Notes: a model not told the origin generated them from the sequence alone. Shown: positions 1 through 5,763, counted from the stretch's first letter. The stretch is 7,734 nt of DNA from an uncultured Sphingobium sp. (GCA_946479185.1 CAMLFF010000149.1:1-7734); one strand, 5' to 3'. Program-made: numbers and translations.

Positions 1-48
1 CGAGATCACAGGAAGTGACTGGAGTTCAGACGTGTGCTCTTCCGATCT
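1..48 (+). other. Illumina sequencing adapter (contaminant)
   Basis: Positions 15-48 match, as I remember it, the whole 34-nt Illumina read-2 primer/index adapter, ending in GCTCTTCCGATCT. Positions 1-6 (CGAGAT) match the end of the P7 flow-cell sequence, and the eight bases between them (CACAGGAA, 7-14) are in the index slot. This is library-construction DNA assembled onto the contig end. Genomic sequence starts at about 49. Confidence 0.97.
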
Positions 49-76
49 CAGTATCGAGCGTGTAGGTGGTGGACAT
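49..76 (-). CDS. 5' end of unidentified gene downstream of fliA (partial)
   Basis: An ATG at 76 reads leftward as MSTTYTLDT before the genome sequence stops at the adapter junction (48/49). A good Shine-Dalgarno, AAAGGG (82-87), lies 5 nt upstream, and the frame starts 43 nt after the fliA stop, so it is probably the next gene of the flhA-fliA unit. Nine codons are too few to identify a family. Between fliA and this start, 87-116 can fold into a modest GC hairpin without a T-tract, so I do not call a terminator there. Confidence 0.5.
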
Positions 77-119
77 GAGCGCCCTTTAGCCGATGGCGCA
101 GCGCCCGGCTAGTCAGCCA

Positions 120-848
120 TTATTGCCAGTCTGTGAGGCGCGAACGCAGCTTATCCAGCGCTGATTTCTTGATCTGGCACACACGGGCCGCGCCGATATC
201 CAGCGTGAGGCCAATTTCCTCAAGGTTCATCTCTTCAACGAAGTAGAGCTGGAGCACCATCGCCTCGCGCTCAGGCAGTTCGCTGATGCAGGATGAAATG
301 GCGCCTTTGAGGGATTCGCGCTCCAGTGCCTCGTCGGCGCGCTCGCTCACATCGGCAAACCAGAGCGACTGGTCCGAATAGACTTCATCCATGCTCTGAT
401 GCTGCGCCATCTCGGTGCCGTCCGCCAGATCGCGCCAGGCGGCATTGTCGAGCCCGAGGTGAGCGGCGACTTCGCTATCCACCGGCGGGCGACCAAATTT
501 CTGCTCAAGCTGGCGGCGCGCTTCCATGATCGTCTTGCGCCGCGCCATTGCGGAGCGGCAGAGCGTGGCGTGACGGCGCAGATGATCGATCATCGCGCCA
601 CGGATGCGCATCTGGGCATAGGTCGCAAAGCCAAAGCCGCGGTCCTCGAAATTATTCGCCGCCTCAACGAGCGCCACCATGCCGATCTGCAGCAGATCCT
701 CAATCTCGATGGCGGATGAGACGCGGCCATGCACATGCCAAGCCGTCTTGCGCACCAGCGGCATATATTGCTGGGCAAGCTGATCCGGCGCGCTGGTTGC
801 GCGGCGTCCATAAGTCAGTCCGGGAGTCGTGAGCTGGGCGCTTTGCAT
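120..848 (-). CDS. fliA: RNA polymerase sigma factor FliA (sigma28)
   Basis: This 242-residue protein is the alternative sigma factor that directs RNA polymerase to late flagellar and chemotaxis promoters. Region 2 covers about residues 26-97, including the core-binding and -10 recognition stretch IEDLLQIGMVALVEAANNF and FATYAQMRIRGAMIDHLR. Region 3 follows at about 100-150, and region 4 at about 183-240 contains the helix-turn-helix (NLEEIGLTLDIGAARVCQI, 208-226). Length matches E. coli FliA (239). An in-frame TAG at 858-860 lies three codons before the ATG, so the protein cannot start further upstream. No good Shine-Dalgarno precedes the ATG, so translation may be coupled to what lies upstream. 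It follows flhA by 92 nt, with no flhF or flhG between them, and its antagonist FlgM is encoded about 3.5 kb away. Confidence 0.96.
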   Translation of the reverse strand: MQSAQLTTPGLTYGRRATSAPDQLAQQYMPLVRKTAWHVHGRVSSAIEIEDLLQIGMVALVEAANNFEDRGFGFATYAQMRIRGAMIDHLRRHATLCRSAMARRKTIMEARRQLEQKFGRPPVDSEVAAHLGLDNAAWRDLADGTEMAQHQSMDEVYSDQSLWFADVSERADEALERESLKGAISSCISELPEREAMVLQLYFVEEMNLEEIGLTLDIGAARVCQIKKSALDKLRSRLTDWQ

Positions 849-857
849 TGGGCTGCT

Positions 858-944
858 CTATGCGAAAAGGTTTAACGTAGATTTTCCGGCGGCTTTGCAG
901 CTTGTTAAGCTTGCCAGCCGTGGCGACGAAGCTGGCTTGCTCAT
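858..944 (-). other. possible 28-codon leader ORF between flhA and fliA
   Basis: An ATG overlaps the flhA stop codon (ATGA, 944-941) and opens a 28-codon frame ending in TAG at 858-860. That is 9 nt before the fliA ATG and in the same frame as fliA. Its only likely role would be translational coupling of fliA, which lacks a clear ribosome binding site. A frame this short is easily due to chance, and it uses TTA codons that are rare in the neighbouring genes. I do not call it a protein-coding gene. Confidence 0.2.
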
Positions 945-3046
945 GCCGCCTGCAACCGCTCGACCTGATGGATGCGGCTTTCATTGCCCACCACCGCGAC
1001 GACCTCGACAGCCTTGCCATCAGGAATTTCGAGGAAGGACAGCACCGGTGTTTCCGGCAGATGCGGACGGAACAGGCGAGAGAGCGCACGGCGCGCAATC
1101 GGCGAGGTGACGATGGCAAAGCTGCGCGCCTGTGCGAGCAGGGGCCGTGCGGCTTCGCTCACCTGCTCGATGAGGCGCTGGGCGAGCGCTGGCTCGATGG
1201 GATGCTGGGCATCGCCTGCAACGCGCATGGCCTGAGCGAGCAGGCTTTCCAACTCGCCATCCAGCGTGACGACAGGAAGCGGCATCTTTACCGGCACGAT
1301 GCTCTGGATGATGAGCGAGCCGATGCGCTGGCGAACGGCCTCGATCAGCATGTCCGTGCTCATATCCGATCGGGCAACGACGACCATCGCCTCGGCAATG
1401 CGGCGGAAATCCTTGAGCGGAATGCCCTCGATCAGCAGGCCACGGCAAAGCGCGGTGATCTGTGCGAGGCTGAGCGGGTTCGGTGTGAGGCCATCGGCAA
1501 GCTGGGGGGCGGCTTCCTTGAGCGTGTCGATGAGCTTCCTGGCTTCGTCCAGGCCGAACATTTCGGCGGCATTTTGCGCGATGAGATGGTTGAGATGGGT
1601 GGCGACGACGGTGGACGGATCGACCACGGTATAGCCTGCGATGACCGCCTCGCTGCGGCGATCTGCGGAAATCCACACGGCTTCGAGGCCGAAGGTGGGG
1701 TCTTGCGCGGCGCGTCCGGTGATGACCTGCGTGATATCGCCGCTATCGAGCGCGAGCAGGTCTTCTGGCCAGATTTCATCCTCGCCGACGACGACGCCTG
1801 CGATGGTGATGCGGTACTGGTTAGGGCCGAGCGCGAGATTATCCTTCACGCGGATCATGGGGACCACGAAGCCAAGCTCACGTGACAGCTGGCGACGGAT
1901 GCCGGTGATGCGGCCCATGAGCGGCGCATCCTTGCGATCATCGACCAGACCGATGAGGCCATAGCCAATCTCCAGCCCGAGAACGGCGCCATCGGACACA
2001 TCGCCCCATTCGATATGAGCGGGGTTTTCTGGTTCTGCGACGGGGGCGGGCGCTTCGCGGATGTCCTTGGCATTTTTGCGCAGGCGCAGGGCGATGAACC
2101 AGGCGAGCGCTGCCGCGGGCAGGATGATGATGTGCGGCATGCCAGGCAGAATGCCGAGGAAGGTGAGGATGCTCGCGACCCCGACCCAAGCCTTGCTGAC
2201 GCCCAATTGCGAGGAGATCTGGCCGGAAAGGTCCTGGTCTGACGTGACGCGGGTGACGATGGCGGCGGCGGCGATGGAGAGGAGAAGGGCAGGGATCTGC
2301 GCGACGAGGCCATCGCCGATGGCGAGGAGAATATAGGTCTGAGCCGCTTCACCAGCGGTCAGGCCATGGCTGACCACGCCGAGAATGATGCCTCCGACGA
2401 TGTTGATGACGAGGATGAGGATACCGGCAATGGCATCACCCTTCACGAATTTGGACGCACCATCCATCGAGCCGTAGAAGTCCGCTTCGGTTGCGACTTC
2501 CTGACGACGGGCGCGCGCCTCTTCAGCGGTGAGCAGACCAGCGTTCAAGTCGGCGTCGATGGCCATCTGCTTGCCCGGCAGTGCATCGAGCGTGAAGCGG
2601 GCGGAGACTTCCGACACGCGTCCGGCGCCCTTGGTGATTACAACGAGGTTGATGATCATCAGGATCGTGAAGACGAAAATGCCGACGACATAATCGCCGC
2701 CGATCATGAAATTGCCAAACGCCTCGATGACATGGCCTGCAGAATCCGAGCCGGTATGGCCGTTCACGAGAACGATGCGCGTCGAGGCCACGTTGAGCGC
2801 GAGGCGCAGCAAGGTAGCGAGCAGCAGCACGGTCGGGAAGCTCGAGAAATCGAGCGGTTTGCGCGCGTTAAGCGAGATCATCAGCACAGCAAGGCTGATC
2901 ATGATGTTGGCGATGAAGCCGATGTCCAGCATCAGCACCGGCACCGGCACCATCATGAACATGACGAGGAGCAAAATGGCGATCGGCAACACCGCGCCCT
3001 TGGCGGTGTTCATCCAGATATTGCCGTTGACGTCGCTGCGAGTCAT
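941..3046 (-). CDS. flhA: flagellar export gate protein FlhA
   Basis: FlhA forms the nonameric gate of the flagellar type III export apparatus in the inner membrane and couples proton flow to substrate export. The 701-residue length is normal (Salmonella 692). The N-terminal half has about eight membrane segments, starting near residue 18. The FHIPEP-family signature is clear: GRVSEVSARFTLDALPGKQM continuing to the DADLNAG stretch (142-170). It is followed by FYGSMDGASKFVKGDAIAG (190-208), whose Asp204 corresponds to the functionally essential Asp208 of Salmonella, and GDGLVAQIPALLLS (244-257). The cytoplasmic domain runs from about residue 330 to the end. The start at 3046 has GGAAGG (3064-3059), embedded in the last codons of the upstream gene, with a long 12-nt spacer. 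Only 9 nt separate the two genes, so flhA is co-transcribed with the transglycosylase from the sigma54 promoter near 3925-3942. Confidence 0.98.
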   Translation of the reverse strand: MTRSDVNGNIWMNTAKGAVLPIAILLLVMFMMVPVPVLMLDIGFIANIMISLAVLMISLNARKPLDFSSFPTVLLLATLLRLALNVASTRIVLVNGHTGSDSAGHVIEAFGNFMIGGDYVVGIFVFTILMIINLVVITKGAGRVSEVSARFTLDALPGKQMAIDADLNAGLLTAEEARARRQEVATEADFYGSMDGASKFVKGDAIAGILILVINIVGGIILGVVSHGLTAGEAAQTYILLAIGDGLVAQIPALLLSIAAAAIVTRVTSDQDLSGQISSQLGVSKAWVGVASILTFLGILPGMPHIIILPAAALAWFIALRLRKNAKDIREAPAPVAEPENPAHIEWGDVSDGAVLGLEIGYGLIGLVDDRKDAPLMGRITGIRRQLSRELGFVVPMIRVKDNLALGPNQYRITIAGVVVGEDEIWPEDLLALDSGDITQVITGRAAQDPTFGLEAVWISADRRSEAVIAGYTVVDPSTVVATHLNHLIAQNAAEMFGLDEARKLIDTLKEAAPQLADGLTPNPLSLAQITALCRGLLIEGIPLKDFRRIAEAMVVVARSDMSTDMLIEAVRQRIGSLIIQSIVPVKMPLPVVTLDGELESLLAQAMRVAGDAQHPIEPALAQRLIEQVSEAARPLLAQARSFAIVTSPIARRALSRLFRPHLPETPVLSFLEIPDGKAVEVVAVVGNESRIHQVERLQAA

Positions 3047-3055
3047 GTTGATCGA

Positions 3056-3886
3056 TTACCTTCCGAAGGTCGCGAGCATGAGGTAGGCGAGCCGCGCGGT
3101 TTCAGGGCGCGGCGCAAATTCGGGGTAGGGCTGCTTTCCAGCGAGCGATTGCGACATGGAGAGGCGCTCATGCTCGATGCGGACATAGTCGGCGGGCTGC
3201 ACTGTCTGCGCGCCGCCGGTCATGCCCGATGCGTTCAGGCCAGCGCTCTGCACGCCATTGGAAAGCTTGCGCTCGAAATTGCTGCGCACATCGGCGAGAC
3301 TGCGGGCATTGCCCTGGCCATCGTAGAAGACTGAGGCGTTTGCGCGCGCTGCGGCGGGGAAGAGCGTAGCGGCAGGCGTGTCCGGCGACTGGGACATGCT
3401 GGTGAGGAATTTGGCTGCACCACCGGCGCCAAGGAAGTGCGCGAGATACAGGTCGACAGGCTCTGCGACACGGCCTGTGCGCTCTTCCAGAAAATTGCGA
3501 TTATCGGTCGCGAGCTCAGCCGCCATTGCCGATGCCGTCTCGGGATGGTTGCGCAGCTCCAAGATCTGCTGGCGCATATTGGGGTCGGCCACGAAATAGC
3601 GACCGTTGCTGCCACGCTGGATTGCATTGGCGGCCCAATCAACGCCGTGCTTGGCGCCATGATCGTTGACCACCGCGAGCCAGCTTTGATCGATGAATTG
3701 ATAGAGGCCGGTCGCGCTGGAGGTACGGGCGCGGGCCTGCGGGTCCATCGCGCTTTCAATCTGCGCCTGACCCATGAGATAGTTGAAATCGACGCCCGTC
3801 CGCTGACTGGCCGATGCAATCGCCTGCGTCACCCGGCCTTGCGAGCCGGGGAGCGCTTTGACTGTCAGTCCATTGAATGCGGACAT
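3056..3886 (-). CDS. soluble lytic transglycosylase of the flagellar cluster (SLT domain)
   Basis: This 276-residue protein probably cleaves peptidoglycan to let the rod pass the wall. Residues 19-75 carry the goose-lysozyme-like SLT fold: QAQIES with catalytic Glu44, then ATGLYQFIDQSW (58-69), matching the ES and GLxQ motifs. The segment DLYLAHFLGAGGAAKFL takes the place of the family's AYNAG motif. The C-terminal 120 residues are low in recognisable features and could contact rod or hook parts. There is no signal peptide: the N-terminus MSAFNGLTVKALPGSQ is polar, so export through the flagellar apparatus is possible. Some alphaproteobacteria have a FlgJ without a muramidase domain and a separate enzyme such as Rhodobacter SltF; this gene plausibly fills that role. 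It is the first gene after a terminator and a sigma54 promoter, and lies 9 nt before flhA. Its Shine-Dalgarno is weak. Confidence 0.9.
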   Translation of the reverse strand: MSAFNGLTVKALPGSQGRVTQAIASASQRTGVDFNYLMGQAQIESAMDPQARARTSSATGLYQFIDQSWLAVVNDHGAKHGVDWAANAIQRGSNGRYFVADPNMRQQILELRNHPETASAMAAELATDNRNFLEERTGRVAEPVDLYLAHFLGAGGAAKFLTSMSQSPDTPAATLFPAAARANASVFYDGQGNARSLADVRSNFERKLSNGVQSAGLNASGMTGGAQTVQPADYVRIEHERLSMSQSLAGKQPYPEFAPRPETARLAYLMLATFGR

Positions 3887-3890
3887 TGGT

Positions 3891-3925
3891 GCGTGATCAT
3901 CCCGTGTTGATATCGGGGATCACGC
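3891..3925. repeat. imperfect palindrome at the transglycosylase promoter
   Basis: GCGTGATC (3891-3898) is exactly complementary to GATCACGC (3918-3925), and the inner CCCG (3901-3904) pairs with CGGG (3914-3917). This gives 12 paired positions with a 2-nt bulge (3899-3900) and a 9-nt loop. It stretches from the edge of the sigma54 -12 element to 5 nt before the transglycosylase ATG. The predicted transcription start (about 3915) lies inside it, so most transcripts would lack one arm. It is therefore more likely a protein-binding site on DNA than an RNA hairpin, or it may be incidental. Confidence 0.6.
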
Positions 3926-3942
3926 AGCAAGAAGCGTGCCAA
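3925..3942 (-). promoter_or_regulatory. sigma54 (-24/-12) promoter for transglycosylase-flhA-fliA
   Basis: On the minus strand the sequence is TTGGCACGCTTCTTGCTG. It matches the RpoN consensus TGGCACG-N4-TTGCW at every fixed position, and the GG and GC dinucleotides are exactly 12 bp apart (3940/3939 and 3928/3927). The predicted start is near 3915, leaving a leader of about 28 nt before the ATG at 3886. It lies between the terminator of the upstream unit and the transglycosylase gene, so it probably drives transglycosylase, flhA, fliA and the following partial gene. Confidence 0.88.
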
Positions 3943-3983
3943 AAATGGAAAAGCCGCGCTGTCGATTGGGACAGGCGCGGCTT
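3941..3983 (-). terminator. intrinsic terminator after the flgA-flgM-flgN-like unit
   Basis: Read on the minus strand, arm 3983-3975 (AAGCCGCGC) pairs with 3959-3951 (GCGCGGCTT), followed by four more pairs (TGTC/GACA) after a single bulged base at 3974, and a 6-nt loop (3969-3964). A T-rich tract (TTCCATTTTT, 3950-3941) follows directly. It lies 24 nt after the stop of the flgN-position gene and just before the sigma54 promoter of the next unit, whose first two bases it shares (3941-3942). Confidence 0.8.
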
Positions 3984-4007
3984 GCATTCAGCTTGGAGAT
4001 CGGTCGC

Positions 4008-4316
4008 TCAGGGGCGCGGGCTGTAAAGCGGCTGTTGCAGACTCATATCATTGGCAGCGCGAGCGCTGCGGATTTGGCCGGTTATATCACCGAGCAGACG
4101 CGCAAGCATGCGTGAGCTATCGAGCTGGCCGATGATTTCCGAGCAGCGCGCCTTCAGATCGGGCGTTGCTTCCCAATTTTCCACGCTCTGCACCGCATCC
4201 AGCGACGTGCGGAATGCGGAAATCGCAGTCTCGATCACGGCAACGTCTGCGCTTTTCATCGCGACGTGCAGATCACCAGTGGCGGCTGCGAAATTTTCGA
4301 CGATTGCGAGCGGCAT
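4008..4316 (-). CDS. small helical protein in the flgN position (possible FlgN-like export chaperone)
   Basis: This 102-residue protein appears largely alpha-helical: no signal peptide, no membrane segment, and a helix-rich centre (about 3-90), then a short Pro-rich tail (QQPLYSPRP). I cannot assign it by sequence alone. Position suggests FlgN, the cytoplasmic chaperone for the hook-filament junction proteins FlgK and FlgL, because it directly follows flgM as flgN does in enterobacteria. The size is somewhat below that of enterobacterial FlgN (about 140). The ATG at 4316 is chosen over an upstream in-frame start that would overlap flgM, because AAAGG (4330-4326) sits 9 nt before it and the gap to flgM is then 13 nt. 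It is the last gene before the terminator. Confidence 0.6.
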   Translation of the reverse strand: MPLAIVENFAAATGDLHVAMKSADVAVIETAISAFRTSLDAVQSVENWEATPDLKARCSEIIGQLDSSRMLARLLGDITGQIRSARAANDMSLQQPLYSPRP

Positions 4317-4329
4317 AGCGCTGCGCCTT

Positions 4330-4614
4330 TCAATGCTTGGCGGGAGGCAGATCGAGATCCAGCATTTTCTCGGCGATCTTGTCTGGATCGACCGGGTAAT
4401 TGCCCGATGCAATGGCCTGCTTCACGCGAGAGACCCGCGCAAGATCGACAGGCGCACCTTGCGCTGCCATCCGCGCGGCGGGGGTGGATATGGTTTCAGC
4501 TTTCGCCGGAGCCGCATCCGCGCTGACCGCGGGCGCAGGGCGTGACTGCGCGGTCTCGCGCAGCTTGGCTGCCTCGACTGCGGCGCTCGACGCCTGGCCA
4601 ACAGACTTAATCAT
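4330..4614 (-). CDS. flgM: anti-sigma28 factor FlgM
   Basis: FlgM binds FliA and keeps it inactive until the hook-basal body is finished and FlgM is exported. The 94-residue length matches the family (E. coli 97). The N-terminal half is low-complexity, rich in Ala, Pro and Ser, as expected for the disordered exported part, and begins with the typical MIKSVGQ. The conserved sigma-binding C-terminus is VDLARVSRVKQAIASGNYPV followed by DPDKIAEKMLDLD (56-88). I choose the ATG at 4614 because AGAAGGGA (4629-4622) lies 7 nt upstream. An in-frame TTG at 4635 would read through that Shine-Dalgarno. It lies 53 nt after flgA and 13 nt before the flgN-position gene, and may have its own sigma28 promoter. 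Confidence 0.93.
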   Translation of the reverse strand: MIKSVGQASSAAVEAAKLRETAQSRPAPAVSADAAPAKAETISTPAARMAAQGAPVDLARVSRVKQAIASGNYPVDPDKIAEKMLDLDLPPAKH

Positions 4615-4643
4615 CGCATCATCCCTTCTGTCCAATCCGCTCT

Positions 4644-4670
4644 ATATACGGACTGGTTCAAGAAAGTTTA
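4644..4670 (-). promoter_or_regulatory. candidate sigma28 promoter for flgM
   Basis: On the minus strand TAAACTTT (4670-4663) differs at one base from the sigma28 -35 consensus TAAAGTTT. CCGTATAT (4651-4644) follows at an 11-nt spacing and resembles the -10 consensus GCCGATAA imperfectly. It overlaps the flgA stop codon. In enterobacteria flgM also has a FliA-dependent promoter, which makes the position sensible. The -10 match is poor, so this is a suggestion only. Confidence 0.4.
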
Positions 4671-5216
4671 AATAGACGGAATACGAACAACGCCAGAACT
4701 TTCTACGCGAGCCGTAACGGGCGTTGCGCGGCTATCCTGACGCACGCGGATCATCGCGCCGATTGCGCCGTCTTCATCAGCAATCATCGTGCGCGAAATG
4801 GTGAAGCTGCCGTTGCCCGCGATCAGCTGAACGGGATCGCCTTTTTTCACGACGATGGCGTGGCTTGGAGCGCTCGGAGCGCTGAAATCGGCGCTATTGC
4901 GGGGCGAGCCAGCCTGTCCACTCATGGCGAGCGGCACGCGGATACGCCAGCCTATGCTGGGGCAGGAGACGGTCGCCGCGTTCATGCGGGGCGGCTCGAC
5001 CACCGGAGGCTGGGGGCACACGGCAAGGCGCAGACGGCGGTCGATCGGCGCGACAGGGCCGCCCGGTTCACCACGATTTGCGCCAACGCTGGCTGCGACA
5101 AGACTATCGAGGCGCTCCAAATTCTCGAAGTTCTGAGCCATTGCGGGCGCGGCAAGGCTGCTCAGCACCAAAGCTGCGACGAGGAACAGTTTTGAGCTGC
5201 GGAATGATGTGATCAC
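4668..5216 (-). CDS. flgA: flagellar P-ring assembly chaperone FlgA
   Basis: FlgA is a periplasmic chaperone that helps FlgI form the P ring around the rod. Residues 1-27 make a Sec signal peptide (basic FRSSK, hydrophobic LFLVAALVLSSLA, cleavage after AMA). The mature part carries RLRLAVCPQPP (61-71), typical of the FlgA N-domain; Cys67 and Cys85 could form a disulfide. The C-terminal SAF-like domain is about 119-178 (VVKKGDPVQLIAGNGSFTIS to VTARVESSGVVRIP). I choose the GTG at 5216 (182 residues), because CGGAG (5230-5226) lies 9 nt upstream. The in-frame ATG at 5240 is almost at the predicted sigma54 transcription start (about 5241) and has no Shine-Dalgarno. The gene heads the flgA-flgM-flgN-like unit. 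At 182 residues it is slightly short compared with enterobacterial FlgA (219). Confidence 0.88.
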   Translation of the reverse strand: MITSFRSSKLFLVAALVLSSLAAPAMAQNFENLERLDSLVAASVGANRGEPGGPVAPIDRRLRLAVCPQPPVVEPPRMNAATVSCPSIGWRIRVPLAMSGQAGSPRNSADFSAPSAPSHAIVVKKGDPVQLIAGNGSFTISRTMIADEDGAIGAMIRVRQDSRATPVTARVESSGVVRIPSI

Positions 5217-5225
5217 GGTTTGAAA

Positions 5226-5230
5226 CTCCG
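5226..5230 (-). promoter_or_regulatory. ribosome binding site that decides the flgA GTG start
   Basis: CGGAG on the minus strand, 9 nt before the GTG at 5216. It lies inside the sigma54 transcript, whereas the alternative ATG (5240) would be essentially leaderless. Confidence 0.65.
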
Positions 5231-5251
5231 ATGCATGCATGCGCCACATGC

Positions 5252-5268
5252 AGCAAAGTCCGTGCCAA
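5252..5268 (-). promoter_or_regulatory. sigma54 (-24/-12) promoter for flgA
   Basis: The minus strand reads TTGGCACGGACTTTGCT, a full match to TGGCACG-N4-TTGCW with GG (5266/5265) and GC (5254/5253) 12 bp apart. The predicted start is near 5241, giving a leader of about 25 nt to the GTG at 5216. It sits in the gap after the MotB-like gene, so flgA, flgM and the following gene can be expressed separately from the stator genes. Confidence 0.88.
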
Positions 5269-5274
5269 CTGCTT

Positions 5275-5763
5275 TCATTCGGCTGAATTCGCCTGCTGAG
5301 CGATCCGGATGATCTGCTTGCCGGGCGCCGATGCATCAGGCTTTTCGGCAAGCCCGGCGATGCGCAGACGGGAGGCTGGAATGCCAGCCTCGACGAGCGT
5401 GCGGGCGACAGCGCCGAGGCGCGCGGCTGCCAGATCCCACGCATCGAAGCGCCGCTCTCCGGCATCGATTCCTATGGATTGGATGTGGAGGATTTGGGTC
5501 GTGTTCGAGAAGGGCTGTGCGGCCTTGAGTAGTGCCGTGCGACCATCCGTGCTGAGCAAAGCTTCGCCGGGTTCAAACAGTTCCAGCGCAACAAGATCAG
5601 CCTGCTGCTTTGCCTCCAGTGCGCCGAAATAATTGCCAATGCCCGCAAGCGCCTGATCTCGCATGTTTTGATTGGCTTGGAGTAACGCAAAAAAGCCCAG
5701 CAAAAGCAGGCATAAATCAGCAAAGCTGAGCGCCCAGCGTGCGCGATGCTGGCGAGCGATCAT
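5275..5763 (-). CDS. motB: short MotB-like stator protein
   Basis: MotB anchors the stator to peptidoglycan and carries the proton-binding Asp of the motor channel. This version has 162 residues against roughly 250-350 in the family. A basic cytoplasmic tip (MIARQHRARW) leads into one membrane helix, ALSFADLCLLLLGFFALLQA (11-30), with Asp16 in the place of E. coli MotB Asp32. An OmpA-like domain follows after only about 30 residues: LFEPGEALLSTDGRTALL (62-79), then the FDAWDLAAARLGAVARTLVE stretch and GIPASRLRIAGLAEKP (106-142). The usual closing NRRV-type motif is replaced by GKQIIRI (148-154), and the periplasmic linker with its plug is almost absent. The start overlaps the MotA-like stop (ATGA), with GGGAAG (5773-5768) just upstream. 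Whether it is a true motor stator or a diverged relative cannot be settled here. Confidence 0.82.
   Translation of the reverse strand: MIARQHRARWALSFADLCLLLLGFFALLQANQNMRDQALAGIGNYFGALEAKQQADLVALELFEPGEALLSTDGRTALLKAAQPFSNTTQILHIQSIGIDAGERRFDAWDLAAARLGAVARTLVEAGIPASRLRIAGLAEKPDASAPGKQIIRIAQQANSAE
5316..5353. repeat. 8-bp inverted repeat upstream of the flgA promoter
   Basis: GCTTGCCG (5316-5323) and CGGCAAGC (5346-5353) are exact reverse complements 22 bp apart, inside the MotB-like coding region. They contain the same CGGCAA/TTGCCG hexamer as the array upstream of flgB and lie about 75-112 bp upstream of the predicted flgA transcription start, a distance typical of sigma54 enhancers. The hexamer also occurs at about ten other places in coding sequence here, so a chance origin is possible. 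Confidence 0.4.

Noticed and set aside
911..940. Hairpin GCCAGC/GCTGGC between flhA and fliA as a terminator
   Set aside because: Only six contiguous pairs with a 12-nt loop and no T-tract. Termination here would also cut fliA off from its only evident promoter.
902..1885. 327-codon open frame on the plus strand opposite flhA
   Set aside because: It is antisense to a clear flhA. The protein is rich in Asp, Arg, His and Gly with no recognisable motif, as expected from the reverse complement of a GC-rich gene.
2366..3334. 322-codon open frame on the plus strand opposite flhA and the transglycosylase
   Set aside because: It crosses two well-supported genes on the other strand and encodes a His/Glu/Asp-rich low-complexity product (stretches such as HQHRHRHHHEHDEE), a mirror of hydrophobic FlhA codons.
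5217..5465. Longer FlgA starting at 5465, or at the ATG at 5240
   Set aside because: The extension overlaps the MotB-like gene and the sigma54 promoter, and would bury the signal peptide. The ATG at 5240 lies at the predicted transcription start without a Shine-Dalgarno; the GTG at 5216 fits better.
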